DNA of 64,000 bases from Pleodorina starrii (lineage: Eukaryota > Chlorophyta > Chlorophyceae > Chlamydomonadales > Volvocaceae), in the NCBI GenBank assembly GCA_030267565.1, contig BRXU01000003.1, positions 992,001 through 1,056,000 of the forward strand, written 5' to 3'. The notes beneath the pieces are model-generated. The model was not told the DNA's origin. It was given only the letters and a program-made list of their open reading frames with translations, and did no database searches. Shown piece by piece: positions 16,901 to 28,400 of this stretch; position 1 is the first letter of the stretch, and each line of letters starts with the position of its first letter. A program made the translations under genes and the position numbers.

Positions 16901-19900
16901 TCAGACCGCTCAGCGCCGGCACCAGGTTGGCGCCGCGGCCGCTCCACACGATGCCCGCCACCGCCCACACCATGGCGTGACACAGCAGCTCCAGGTGGCG
17001 GCCCACGGACACCCAGGTGCTCAGCTGCGGGACACGGGCCTCCTGGATCTGTTGGGGACAAGTGAGGGGGGGAGGAGCGTGTGTGGGGTGTGTGTTTGTG
17101 TGTGGGGTGGGGGTGGGGGTAGAAAACGATACCGCAGCGGAGACGAGGACGGCGTTAGCGAACGGACCGGGGGTGGGGGTGGGGGTGCACAGAGTGTCGC
17201 GCGCGGGTGGTGCGTTTTAAGACACACAGACACAGAGCCACAGCGCCACAGACACACAGACAGACACAGCACATGCCGGCGCGTCGGCGCGCGCCCCAGT
17301 CCGTCGACTGCTGCTCAGCTGCTCACCCCAACCCACCAGCACCCACCACCAACCAAGCGGGCGCTCAACCTTCCACTAATTCCACTACTTCCACTCCTTG
17401 CTCTCACCCTCTCCACCAGCATGCTTGCGCTCAGCACCATTATGGCTCCCAGCAGGCCCTCGATGACAGGCAGACTGCGCATGACGTTCAGCTCATCATC
17501 GGTGGCGTCCTTGAGCGGCGGGTAGTTGAGCACCAGCAGGAAGAAGACCAGGAACACGGCGGCGAACTGGAGCTGCACCGCGGCGCTCAGGTACACCATC
17601 ACGCGGCCAAAGTTGGCTGCGAGGGGAGAGGAGGGGCGGGGTGGGGCGGGGCGGGGTGGGGCGCGGCGCGGTTGCCATCGCAAATCAGGGGTCGAGGGGG
17701 AGAGGAGGGATGGGACGGGGTGGGGTGGGGCGGGGCGGAGGGGGGTTAAAAAACATCCGCAGCGAAGGGACGGAGACGGGGCGGGGCGGGGCGCGGTCGG
17801 GCGGGTGGGCCCCGGGAGGCTTAACGGGCGGGCCCCTAGGCCAGTGTACGGCGCCCGTACTTACTCCAGTGGAGGCCGTACAGTGCCCGAACGATTGCGT
17901 AGTGGAACCAGGATGATGGTGCATCGGCGTGTACCAGCGCCGTCAGGATGTCGCCCCCGTCGGGTTGCACCAGACCCAGGATGGGGAAGGCCTGCCAAGG
18001 GGGCCAAAAGGGGCGGGTGCCAAGGGGGAGAGGGGGACGCACACAGCGCGCAGGAGGACGCAGGAGGGCGCGAGCGGCTGCCTCAGTACGACATGCACGT
18101 GGCGTTGCAGTACAGTGTACGACAGATTGGTGAAGCAAGCATCCCGAAAACTGCACGGCCACAATATCGCTACCTGCAGCAGCATCCACATGCACACATT
18201 CCCATTCACGAGCGCATCTGCATGCACACATGCGCATATTCACAGCCACTCGGGCCCCCCAGGCAGCAGCACGGGCGCCAGGGCACTGACCAGCACGGCC
18301 GCGTCGATGGTTCCGGAGCGGGCCTTCTTGGCCAGACTCTTGGACAGCCCGAACCGCCGAGCCTTCTCCCTGTAGTACACGTCCTCCAGCCGCTGCCAGT
18401 ACGTCTGTACGGAAGCCAGTACGAACAGCCAGAGCTGAGCCGCCAGGTACACGGGCCAGCGGTGCACCAGCAGGTAGTTGCCGATGAAGATTCTGTTGGG
18501 GCGGTTGGGGCGGTTGAGACGGTTGGGGCCGATACGGTAGATGCGGGAAAGGGGGCGAGGGAGGGGGGTGTGGAGGCGAGGGCGCTGGCGGCTGTCGCGC
18601 CGCTGGCGGTCCCTCTCTCTCTCTCTCTCTCTCTCTCTCACCTCAGGAGCTGGCGGATGTACGCGAGCTTGCCTCGGTCCTGGTCCGCCTGCTCCTTGGC
18701 GCTGCGCCGCCGCTCGCGCAGGGCGCTGGAGGACTTGCGCTCCGGATCCGGCGCGCGCTCAGCGGCGTCGCCGTCGGCGTCGGCGTCGCCTTGGATGTAC
18801 ACCTGGGCCGGGTGGGTGGGTGAGTGGGTGGGGGGAGTAGGTCGGCCGTGTGGGCATGGACGGGGGAAAGGTTTGTCCATGTGTAAGCCGGAGCAAGTGG
18901 GGGGGGACGGGGGTTTTGGAGGGAGGGCGGCGGCGGCATGTGGCGAAGCGTAGCGCAGACGCAAGAGTCGAACAAGCCGGCGGGTCATACTGCCAGCTGC
19001 TCGTTCTGCAGAGATCATTACTCTGCTGCTGCTGCTGCTGCCGGTGATACCGACAACGCCACGTCGCTGCAGCACAGTCAACAACGTACCGCTGGCTGCT
19101 CTGCCCCCGCGCCCCGGCCCCTCCCACCTGCGTGTCCGTCAGCTTGTTGTCGTACCAACTCTTGAGTTTCGTACACAGCGGGTCGTTGGGCTCGAACACG
19201 GTATCAATGAACTCCTTGGCCCAGGGCGCCATTATCACCTTGCCGGCCGCATTCGTGGAGCCCCGCTGCCAACTGATCAGGAGCATCTGCGGGAGCGTGG
19301 AGCGTGTGTGGTGATTAAAGGGTTTTTCAGGTTATTTTAGGGTTTGAGGGTCATTTTAGGGTTTTAGGGTCATTTTAGGGTTTTAGCGTTATTTTAGGGT
19401 TTTAGGGATATCCACGGATCGGCCGGTAAACAGGTGCGTAGGGCAGTGAGCTTGAAAGTGGAGGGGACGGGTTATCCACGTCTAGGCCGGAGCCCCGGAG
19501 GGGAGGGGAGGGGAGGGGAGGAGGGGAGTGAAACTACGACAGTACGACATTGGTTGGGTCTGGTACCCACATGAATATTACCCATATATACATGACTACA
19601 GCAAAAGCAGCAAGCGGCCAATCTGGAAACCGTACGGAGGAAGCTCAGGCCAGTCACCGGAGGGAGCTGAGCCGCCAGGGTGGAAAGTGCGACTGGGGGG
19701 TCAGGGAGTGATGAGCTCCTTTATATAAAAATGAGTCACTGCGGACGTTGTTGATCATGCTGCTACCGCCGCTGAACCGCGACTGGGGGGATAAGAATTA
19801 CGAGAAGCGGGGGAAAGGAAAAGGGAAAGGGAAAACTGGCCCTTCTCCCACGAAAGGGATAAGGGCCAGGCTCCCCAATGTGTGTGCCGCGCCCCTCGCG

Positions 19901-22900
19901 TCGTCCTTGCCCGCTGGTGTACGACAGCCGTACCTGTACGAAATGGTGCGTGTACGAGGGTACGAACAGCGGCTCCGGGTACAGGTCCCGCAGCGGCCGC
20001 CCGGGCCGGAAGTTGTTGTACTTTGTGGTCTCGAACATGGAGCCTGCGCGCGCGAGGGGGGGGGGAGGAGGCGGGTTTCGCGGTGTTGCGTGCCATCGCA
20101 GGGTTTGCCGCCGTACAGGTCACGCGTGCTCCCGACGGCCCAACACTCACTCCCCGACCGGAGCACGGCCATGGGGTACAATCCGCGCTTCTCCAGACGA
20201 GAAGACGAAAGAAGGATGTGCGTTTTTTTTGGGGGGGTGGGAGGTGGTTTGGGTTGGGCTGGGGAGGCGGGTCTCGAGGGAGCCGCCTCACCCCAGCCCG
20301 TCTCCGGCCCTTTGCTGCGGTATCTTCTTTTTTACCCCCTAGAAACCCAACCCCTGTGCGGCGCTTCGCGCCGCACATCATTGCTGCCCCACCTACACAC
20401 GACCACGCACGTCTGCTCCCCCCTCAAACCCAACCCACCTTCTCGCAGGATGATGTCCACGACCCGCGGGCTGAGCCGCACCCGCAGCATGTCCCGCAGC
20501 AGCACCGACATGGGCACATCCAGACGGCTCAAAAAGTCGGCGCCCACGCCATCGGGGGGCGGCTGCGGAGGAGGAGGAGGGGCCGGAGGAGGTGGTGCGG
20601 CAGCGGGTGACGGGTGACGGCGGGGTTGCGGATGCAGCAGACACCGCATCGCCGGGTGTTGGGATTCGGCTCATCTGCCGGAGTAGCTTACCTTGCCGCC
20701 ACCACATGCTCCACAACACTCTCCAAAAGAACCGTCCCTCCTCCTCCCCTTCCCTCCCTCCTCTCCCCTTCGCTGCTGCTGTTGTATGGCCTCTGTGGCG
20801 GCCCCCCCTAACCCGCCCCCCCGGGAACAAACAACACACGCAAACACAAACACACAAACACGCACGCCCCGCGCGCCCCGCGCACCCAGTCCCCCCCTCC
20901 CCCGTAAATCCCCCGCAACCATCCCCGTAACCCCCCCGCCTAACCACGAGTCCACAACCGTACCTTTGCGCACTCCTGGATGTAGCCGATGACCTTGGCC
21001 AATCGTATGCCGTTGCTGATCAGCTGCTTGATCTCCGGCCCCGTGAAGCCGTGCTCGATGAGCGCCGCGAACTGGTCGGGGCTGGCCGAGCCGCCCATCT
21101 CCACCGCCGCCTTGTACACGCACTCGAACGGCACGCCATAGTCCACCAGCGCATCCACCACGTGCTCCGTATAGCCCTGCCGTACCGTACGACACACAAG
21201 TGTTGTACGACAAGATGTCGTACAGGCGAGGAGAGGAGAGAGGCGCACGCGAACAGCAGGCGTGCAAGTGCGCGTGCGAGCGTGCATGCGTGCGTGCAAG
21301 CGAGCGTGTTTCAGGGACCACCGGGTGTCTCAGTTCCGGCGATGTACGATGTGCCCGCATGGAGCTGTTTCATCCTCTCTCTCAACCCCCTCCGCCTGCC
21401 TTCTCCCCTCTCCCCCTCTTTCCCCCCCTCATAGACATACATACATACAAACATACACATAAACGCATACCTTGCTGTGTGTCATGAGCTTTTCCAGCTC
21501 CCGCTCCCGCCAGGTGAAGTGATTGCGCACGTGGCTGCACTTTACCAGGTGGTCCCTGCCGTACAACACATTGGCGGAGACCTGTAGCGTGTCAAGCGTC
21601 TCCATCACGTCCTTGCTCACCTGCGAGGGGTTATGCGGAGGAGGAGGAGGGGGAGGAGGGGGAGGGGGAGGCGGGCGAGGGGGAGGAAGAACAAATGTTG
21701 CGGCAAGGCATGTGCAGACGTGTTACGGTATTGCAGCGCTCGGCAGCCACATGAAGGAAGGGCTCCTTCCCCTTGGGGGCCCCCCCGGTTGGAGGGTTTT
21801 TAGGGGCTGGTGAGGAAGGCGTGTATGAGAGGCACAGCGATGGCACACAGCCAAGCTGAGCCGGGTCACTCGGGAGATACCCTGTATAGTGCTACCAAAC
21901 AACCAAAGCCACATGTTGACCTTGCTGCGAACGACCCCTTCTTCCTGCCCCTCCTGCCTGCCCACCCAAACCCACCCAAACCCCCACACCTACACACCCG
22001 CACACCCACCCCCCCCCACCCACCACGTTCAGCAGCGATGCACACGCGCTGGGGAACCTCATGGCCAGCTCCTGAATGAGGTCCGCAGTGATGCCCGCCA
22101 GAAACACCGCCTGCGGGGAGGGGGAGGAAGAGGGCGGGTGGGCCTGGGGTTGGGGCTCAATGAGGGGCGGGGGAGGGGGGTGCCCGGGGGGGTAACAGAA
22201 AACGGCCCGGGACGAGGGAACGCAACGCAGTTACCTGGGATATTACCTGAGGATCCCCTGACATCTCCAGCAGAAAGAAAGCGAGCGCGCGGCCGCCCGG
22301 GGGGGGGGGAGACCGTGCCGTGCCCACTGACTGATAGTGTGCAACCGTCATACCGGTAACTGCCGCATAACTACCCCGTCACCACCCTACTCCCGAAGGC
22401 CTGCGGGTTTGTTCACGGTGGTAACAAGCCACCACCCCTGGACCGCCGTAACAACAACCTAGTGAACGACAGTACGGCACAAACAACCGGTAAACACAAA
22501 CACACGTCCACATAGGGTGCACACACAACCGTGCAGGCACACACACACACACGCCCCACCCCCACGTCCGCAAACCCAGCCGCACACACACGCCCCAAGC
22601 TCGCTTTTACCTTGTCGTCCTTGCTGTTGACGTCCACCCACGACACGACGCTCATCACCGCCGTCTCCACATTGTCGGCCTTGCCCGCCTTGACCGCCGC
22701 CATCAGCACCGGCTGCACATTCAGTGTCTGCAGCGACAGCCGAATCCGTCGACCGTCCGTCTCAGCCTCAGATTCAGACCGGTCGGCTGCCGCCTGCACC
22801 ACGCCGTCGCCGCGGCGCGACTCCGCGACAGGTCTGCCGACGCTGGTGCTCAGGCCGCCGCTGCTGGCGGTGCTGAGGGCGGCGCTGCTCAGGCCGCCGC

Positions 22901-25429
22901 TCAGGCCGGCGCCGGCGGGGCCGAATTCGCCGCCGGGGCCGCCGGTGGGGCCGCAGCAGCCTGCTTCGAAGCCGGAGACGGCCTCCTCGACGTGTGCGTC
23001 TATCGCAAAGGAGACCTTGGCGGAGCCATCCTTGACAATGACCTTCCTGTGGAAGCGGGCAGCCGGCAGCGGCAGCGGCAGGAGAAATGGGAGGGGCGCG
23101 AAGGATAAGGCAAGGCAGGCAGGCAGATGGAAGGAAGAAAGGAAGGAAGGGGGGAGGGAAGGAAGGAAGAAAGGACGGAAGGAAGAAAGGAAGGAAGGAG
23201 GGAAGGAAGGAAGGTGGTGAGAAGGGAAGGATCTGCCCCCTCCCTTCTCCCACCGCCGCCGCCGCAGTAGTCTCCAATCATCTTCGTGGGGTTACTACGG
23301 ATCACTGATTATTATGGAATGACTAGTTTACCGGTACTACCCTCAATTCACGACCCTTTACTCGACTCACCTCGAATCCTCACTCTCCCAGGCCACAGTC
23401 ACCGGCGGCGCATCAGACGGGCGCGGAGGCGTCACGACGCGACCACCGCCTCCGCCGCCTCCGGCTGCACCGGACGCTCGCGGCCAGCCCTTCCCGCTGG
23501 GCCGCCCGCCAGTGCCGGGCCCAGCGGCGGCCGCCGCGGCAGCGACGGCGGCAGCGGAGGTGAAGGCCGCCGCGGCGACGACGGCGGTGGCGGGGCCAGC
23601 AGCAGCGGTGGGCTGCTTGGGCTGACGCAGCAGGTCCAGCAGCGCCTGGCGCATGCCGTCAGACTCGCCGATGGCCTGGACAGCGGCAATGGGGGCAGTG
23701 GGGGAAGTGGGTGGGCGGGAGTGGGTGGGAGTGGAATGCGGTAATGGGTGGGTGGGTGGGTGGGCGGGTAGCCAGGCGATTGCGGGTAGGGGGGCGGGGC
23801 CGGCACCCGTTCGCTGCCCTCTCGCCCTCTCGCTCCCTTTGGCGTTGCTCCCTCCCCTCTGTTACAGGTATGTTCGGCAAGTATTGCTGGGCCCCGGGTC
23901 CGTTCGCTAAGGCCGTCTTCGTCCCTTCGCCGCGGTATCTTCTTTCTTACCTCCCCTCTGTCCCCTCGCCTTTAACCCCCTCCCCCTCCTCCGCCTCCTC
24001 CCCCTCCAGCCTCCTGCCCCTTCCCCTCTCTTCTTTCTACCCCTCCTGCCCCCTCTCCCTCCCCCTCCTCTTCCCCCCGGTGGTGTATGGTACCTTGGCC
24101 GTCTGCAGGTTCGCCACCAGCCCCACGAACTCGGCAAAGATGGGGAATTGGGCCATGTCGTTGAGCAGCCGCTGGTCAGACTCCTCGAAAAAGGTCTTGA
24201 CGATGCGGTACGATACCTGCACGTCGGGAGGGGGGGGTCCCGGGCGTGAGGAGTGGTGGAAAATAGAGCAGCGACCAGCAACCACACAGAAGCCCCGCAC
24301 AACCCATCCTTTACGCCAGAACCCATCCTCTGCCCCCACCCCACGCACCCAACCCCACCCCCACCCCGAGTATTGCTGGGGTTCTGGGTCCCTTCGCTAA
24401 CGCCGTCTCCTTCTCCACTGCGATATTTCTTTTTACCCCCCCCCCCGACCCCTCCCCCCCCACACACACCTTCTTGAGTCCCTCCACCAGCTGTTGATAG
24501 ATGAGCAGCTTCACCCGATCCACCGCATGGGCTCGGTCGCCCCCCATGCCACCCCCCCGCTGGGAGATGCCCGCAATGCCCACGGACGACTGCGGCCGCC
24601 GGTCCGCACCCTCCTGCAGCCGGTCGGGACTCAGGCAGCGGACAAAGCCGCGAACGTCCTCGTCGCGCATGTCCTGGGGGGGGAGGGGGGTGTGCGTGGG
24701 AGGGGGGAGGGCGTGCGTTGGCGGGAGGCGGTGTGGCGGGGCAGGGCGGGGAGGCGGGGAGTGAGGCAGCAAACGCCCTTCCAGATTTTACGAGTTTTTA
24801 TAATGGTTTTAATGGGGTTTTATAATAGGTTTAATGGGTTTTCCGGGCGCTGTCCCCCCCTCAGCGCCGTGCCGGACCTGCAGCTTGAATAGCAGTCGGT
24901 GGAAGAGCGTGGGGTAGGTGGACACCAGCGGCTCCAGCGTCTCGGGCCAGTGGGGGCTGCCGAACACCTCGGGGCAGTCGTTGGCGATGCGGTCGATCAT
25001 CGCCTCCGTCAGCTTGACGTGGTTGGCGTAGATGGCCAGCTTGACGTACTCTACCAGCACGTCGTACCGTTTCTGTCGTAAAGGTGTGTCGTACAGGTGT
25101 GTCGTACAAGGTGGGGAGGGGGGAGGGGGGGAATGAGTGGGGTTGGGGAGGAGAGTGGGGGGGTGGGGGCGTGTAAGGTTTGCGGCAGCAGGCGGGCGGG
25201 CGTGTGCGCGGGGCGGAGAAGACGGTACGTCACGTGCACATACGGTACAATACGATGTGAGCGTGCTGTACGGTATCTCAGAAAATAAAGGAAAAGTACG
25301 GTGTGAAGAGTTGAAGCGCACTCACCGCCTCGTACAGTTTGCCAAAGTGTCGCTTGATGGTGGAGCCCACATCGGCGTTCTGCATGTGGCCGATGGTCTC
25401 GATGATGGCACAGGTGAAGCGCTGCGGCC

Positions 25430-25463
<34 letters not shown>

Positions 25464-28400
25464 CCGGGGATGGGATGGGATGGGTGGGTAAAAAGAAGAT
25501 ACGGTACCGCGGCGAAGGGACGGAGATGGCGTTAGCGAACGGACCCGGAACCCAGCGGGGAGGGGGCGGGGGACACGGGGGGGGTTATGGGGGGTAAAAA
25601 GTCACGGGGTGGGTTGGGTTGGGGGTGGGTTTAAGTAGGACAGTGCGATCGAGGAGGGGACTGGCGGCACCGCCGAGATACGGCAACCGGGGGCGGCCGG
25701 GAGGGTGGAGGGATGGAGAGATGGGGGGTTTTCCACGGACAAGCCGGTGCCCGAGAACACGGTAAACACGGTCATGCGTGGATGGATGGGGGCAAGTGTG
25801 TGTATGTGTATACCGGTATGTGTGTGGGGGACCCCAGGGTGTTGGGGGAGGGGGTCAAAACAGGACAGTCGGATGAGCGGGCGGAATACCGTAACAGCGC
25901 TGTGATGACAACAGGGCGGATGAAAGGGGGATACCGTATCCACATGGGGGAAGGGGAAGGTTATCCACGTATAGGCCGGAGCCCGTAAACGGTATCAAAT
26001 CAGAAAAACCCTTCCTGTCTGCAAAAGAAAAACGAGGTAAGGGAAGGGGGGGGTCAGGGATAAGGCCCGCACGCTGGGTCAAGTTGGGAGTCAAGCCGCA
26101 GCAGACCAACAACCGGCCCTGGCGGCCCGGCCCCGCCCCCCGGCTGAACGACGGACTCTGCCCGGACGGACCCACAGACGGACGGACGGACCTGCGAGGG
26201 CTCCTCCGGCGCCTGTGATGCGGACATCGCAAAGCGCGCCGCCTTGGACCAGCGCTGCTGCGCCTTGAAGGAGCGCTGCGACTTGGCGTCCTGCAGAGAC
26301 GCCCCCCCGCCGCCGCCGCCTTGGCCGCCGCCCCCAGCAGCAGCAGCAGCGGCGCCGCTCTGTTGCTGCTGCTGCTGCGGTTGTTGCGGTTGTTGTTGTT
26401 GTTGTTGTTGGTTGGTTCCTCCCTCTTTGAGCTGCTTGTCCAGAACCACCGCCATCAGCTGCACGATGACGGAGCGCTGCGCGGTAAGAAGGGGGGGGGA
26501 GGGGAAGGGAAGGGAAGGGGAGGAGATGGGAGGTGAGGGGGATGAGGGAGGAAGGAAGTAGGGAGGAAGCAAACAAGTGCGTGCTTAGGTGAAGTAAGGG
26601 TGGGGGGCGGTGGCGGCGGCATGGGGCGAGGCGGCTGTAGGGAGCGAGGGAGGGCGGCTGGGGAGGAGACGAGAACGCGGCTCAGGCAGCTGCCCGCTGC
26701 GTGCCTTCCGGAGGTCCCCGGAGGGTTCCAGTATCAGGCCCACGGGCCAAGCCTCCCTCCCTCCCTCCCTCCGTCCGTCCAGACTCCACGGCGGCGGCCG
26801 GGGGGGGGGCCAGCCCAGCCCCTCCCCTCCCCTTCCCTCCGCCCGTTCGCTGACGCCGTCTCCGTTCCTTCGCTGCGGTAATCCATTCTTCTCCACCCCC
26901 CTCCCCGTCCCCTCCCCTTCCACATACACACAGACACACTCACCGGCACCTCGCCCTCCCTCTGCACCGCCAGACGCAGCAGCTCCTGCAGGGACACCAG
27001 CGTGGGGGCCACCTGCGAACCGGAGGAGGGGGAGGACCAGGAGGTGGGGGACCCGGAGGGGGCGGACCCGGATGAGGCGGAGGCGGACCAGGAGGTGGCG
27101 GAGGACCCGGAGGCGGTGGGCAGGGCGCCATGGTGTGGTGGAGGAAGTTGGATGGAAGTTGGAAGGCACCAAAGGGGAACAGGGGGCGGAGCGCAGGGAA
27201 CCTGTCCTTTCGGGCAAGTGGCGGCGGCCCTCCCCCTCCCGAGGGCGACCGGGCCGGCGGGAGGATGGTTGTGTGGGGAGTGAATGGTAAAACGGGTGTG
27301 CGAGGGGTGCCGGGGATGCGGATCTGCCGTCCCGACGGGCGCATGCGGCCCCATGGCTTGCACCTGCGCGCGCACCCCCCAGCCCTGCCCTCCACACCAC
27401 CCCGCCCTCCACACCACCCCCCCCCCACACCTCGAACGCCGTCTTCTTGGTCACGTCCAGCGCCTGCGGGTTGGCCCCCGTCTTGAGCAGCAGAATCACC
27501 GCGTCGTGGGCGTCGTGGCTCACGGCGCCGTGCAGCGCGGAAAAATTGATCTGCGAACAGACAGGACAGGACAGACAGACAAGACAGACAGTCGGGTGGT
27601 CGATTGAATGGGGCCAGTCAGGCAGGCAGGCCAGTCAGTTCGGTGTTCAGTGATCTTGGGGGGAAGGAGGGGGAGGGAAGGCAATGCGAGGAGGTTAGGG
27701 CCTGTCTTGGTGGCTTTGACCCGCGCAAACCCCCATCCCCATCCCACCCACCCCACCCCACCCACCCACCCCACCCAGACCACCCACCCACCCCACGCCA
27801 CACCACCCACCCCCACACCCGCACCCCCACACCCGCGCACCCCCACCCCCACACCCACCCACCCACCCGCCCACCCACCCGCACCCCACCCACCCACCCA
27901 CCTGGCTATCCTGGTGGTTCAAGTAGTCATATCCGTGGAAGCCCTGTGGCAGGACCTCCTTCCCGGTCGACTCGAACTCGTAGGGCTCCAGCAGCACCCT
28001 GACCATCTCGGTGTTGCCGCAGGCGGCCGCAAGCTGCAGCGGAGTGCAGCCGTACTGAGGGAGTACGGCAGTACGGCAGGCAGGGACACGGGGGTTGGGG
28101 ATTGGGCTTGGGGGGAATGGGGTTGGGGTTTAGTGTGAGAGCAATGCGGTCCTGCGCTGCTGCTGATCTGATTTGGGGGGTTTGCAGCAACCCAGGTACC
28201 CAACCCAACCCGACCCGACCCAATTAGCATGGTAGGAGGCCATGCAGCACCAGCCAAGCCCTGGCGCCATGACGGCGTCCTGGGAATGGGTGGGTGGGTT
28301 CGCCACTGGGCCGATGGGAGAGGGCGAGGGCGAGCGAGGGATACACAAGACGGGACGCGGAACGACAAAAACGCGGAGGAGCGAGGGAAGGGCGGGAATG

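Noticed and set aside
16665..17525. 286-codon plus-strand frame
   Set aside because: Antisense to the transmembrane exons of the channel; low-complexity His/Pro/Gln.
20130..20205. Possible extra channel exon reading EKRGLYPMAVLRSG on the minus strand
   Set aside because: The peptide looks plausible for a TRPV linker, but no AG acceptor in a compatible phase exists, and exons 16 and 17 already join in phase without it. It deserves a look in RNA data.
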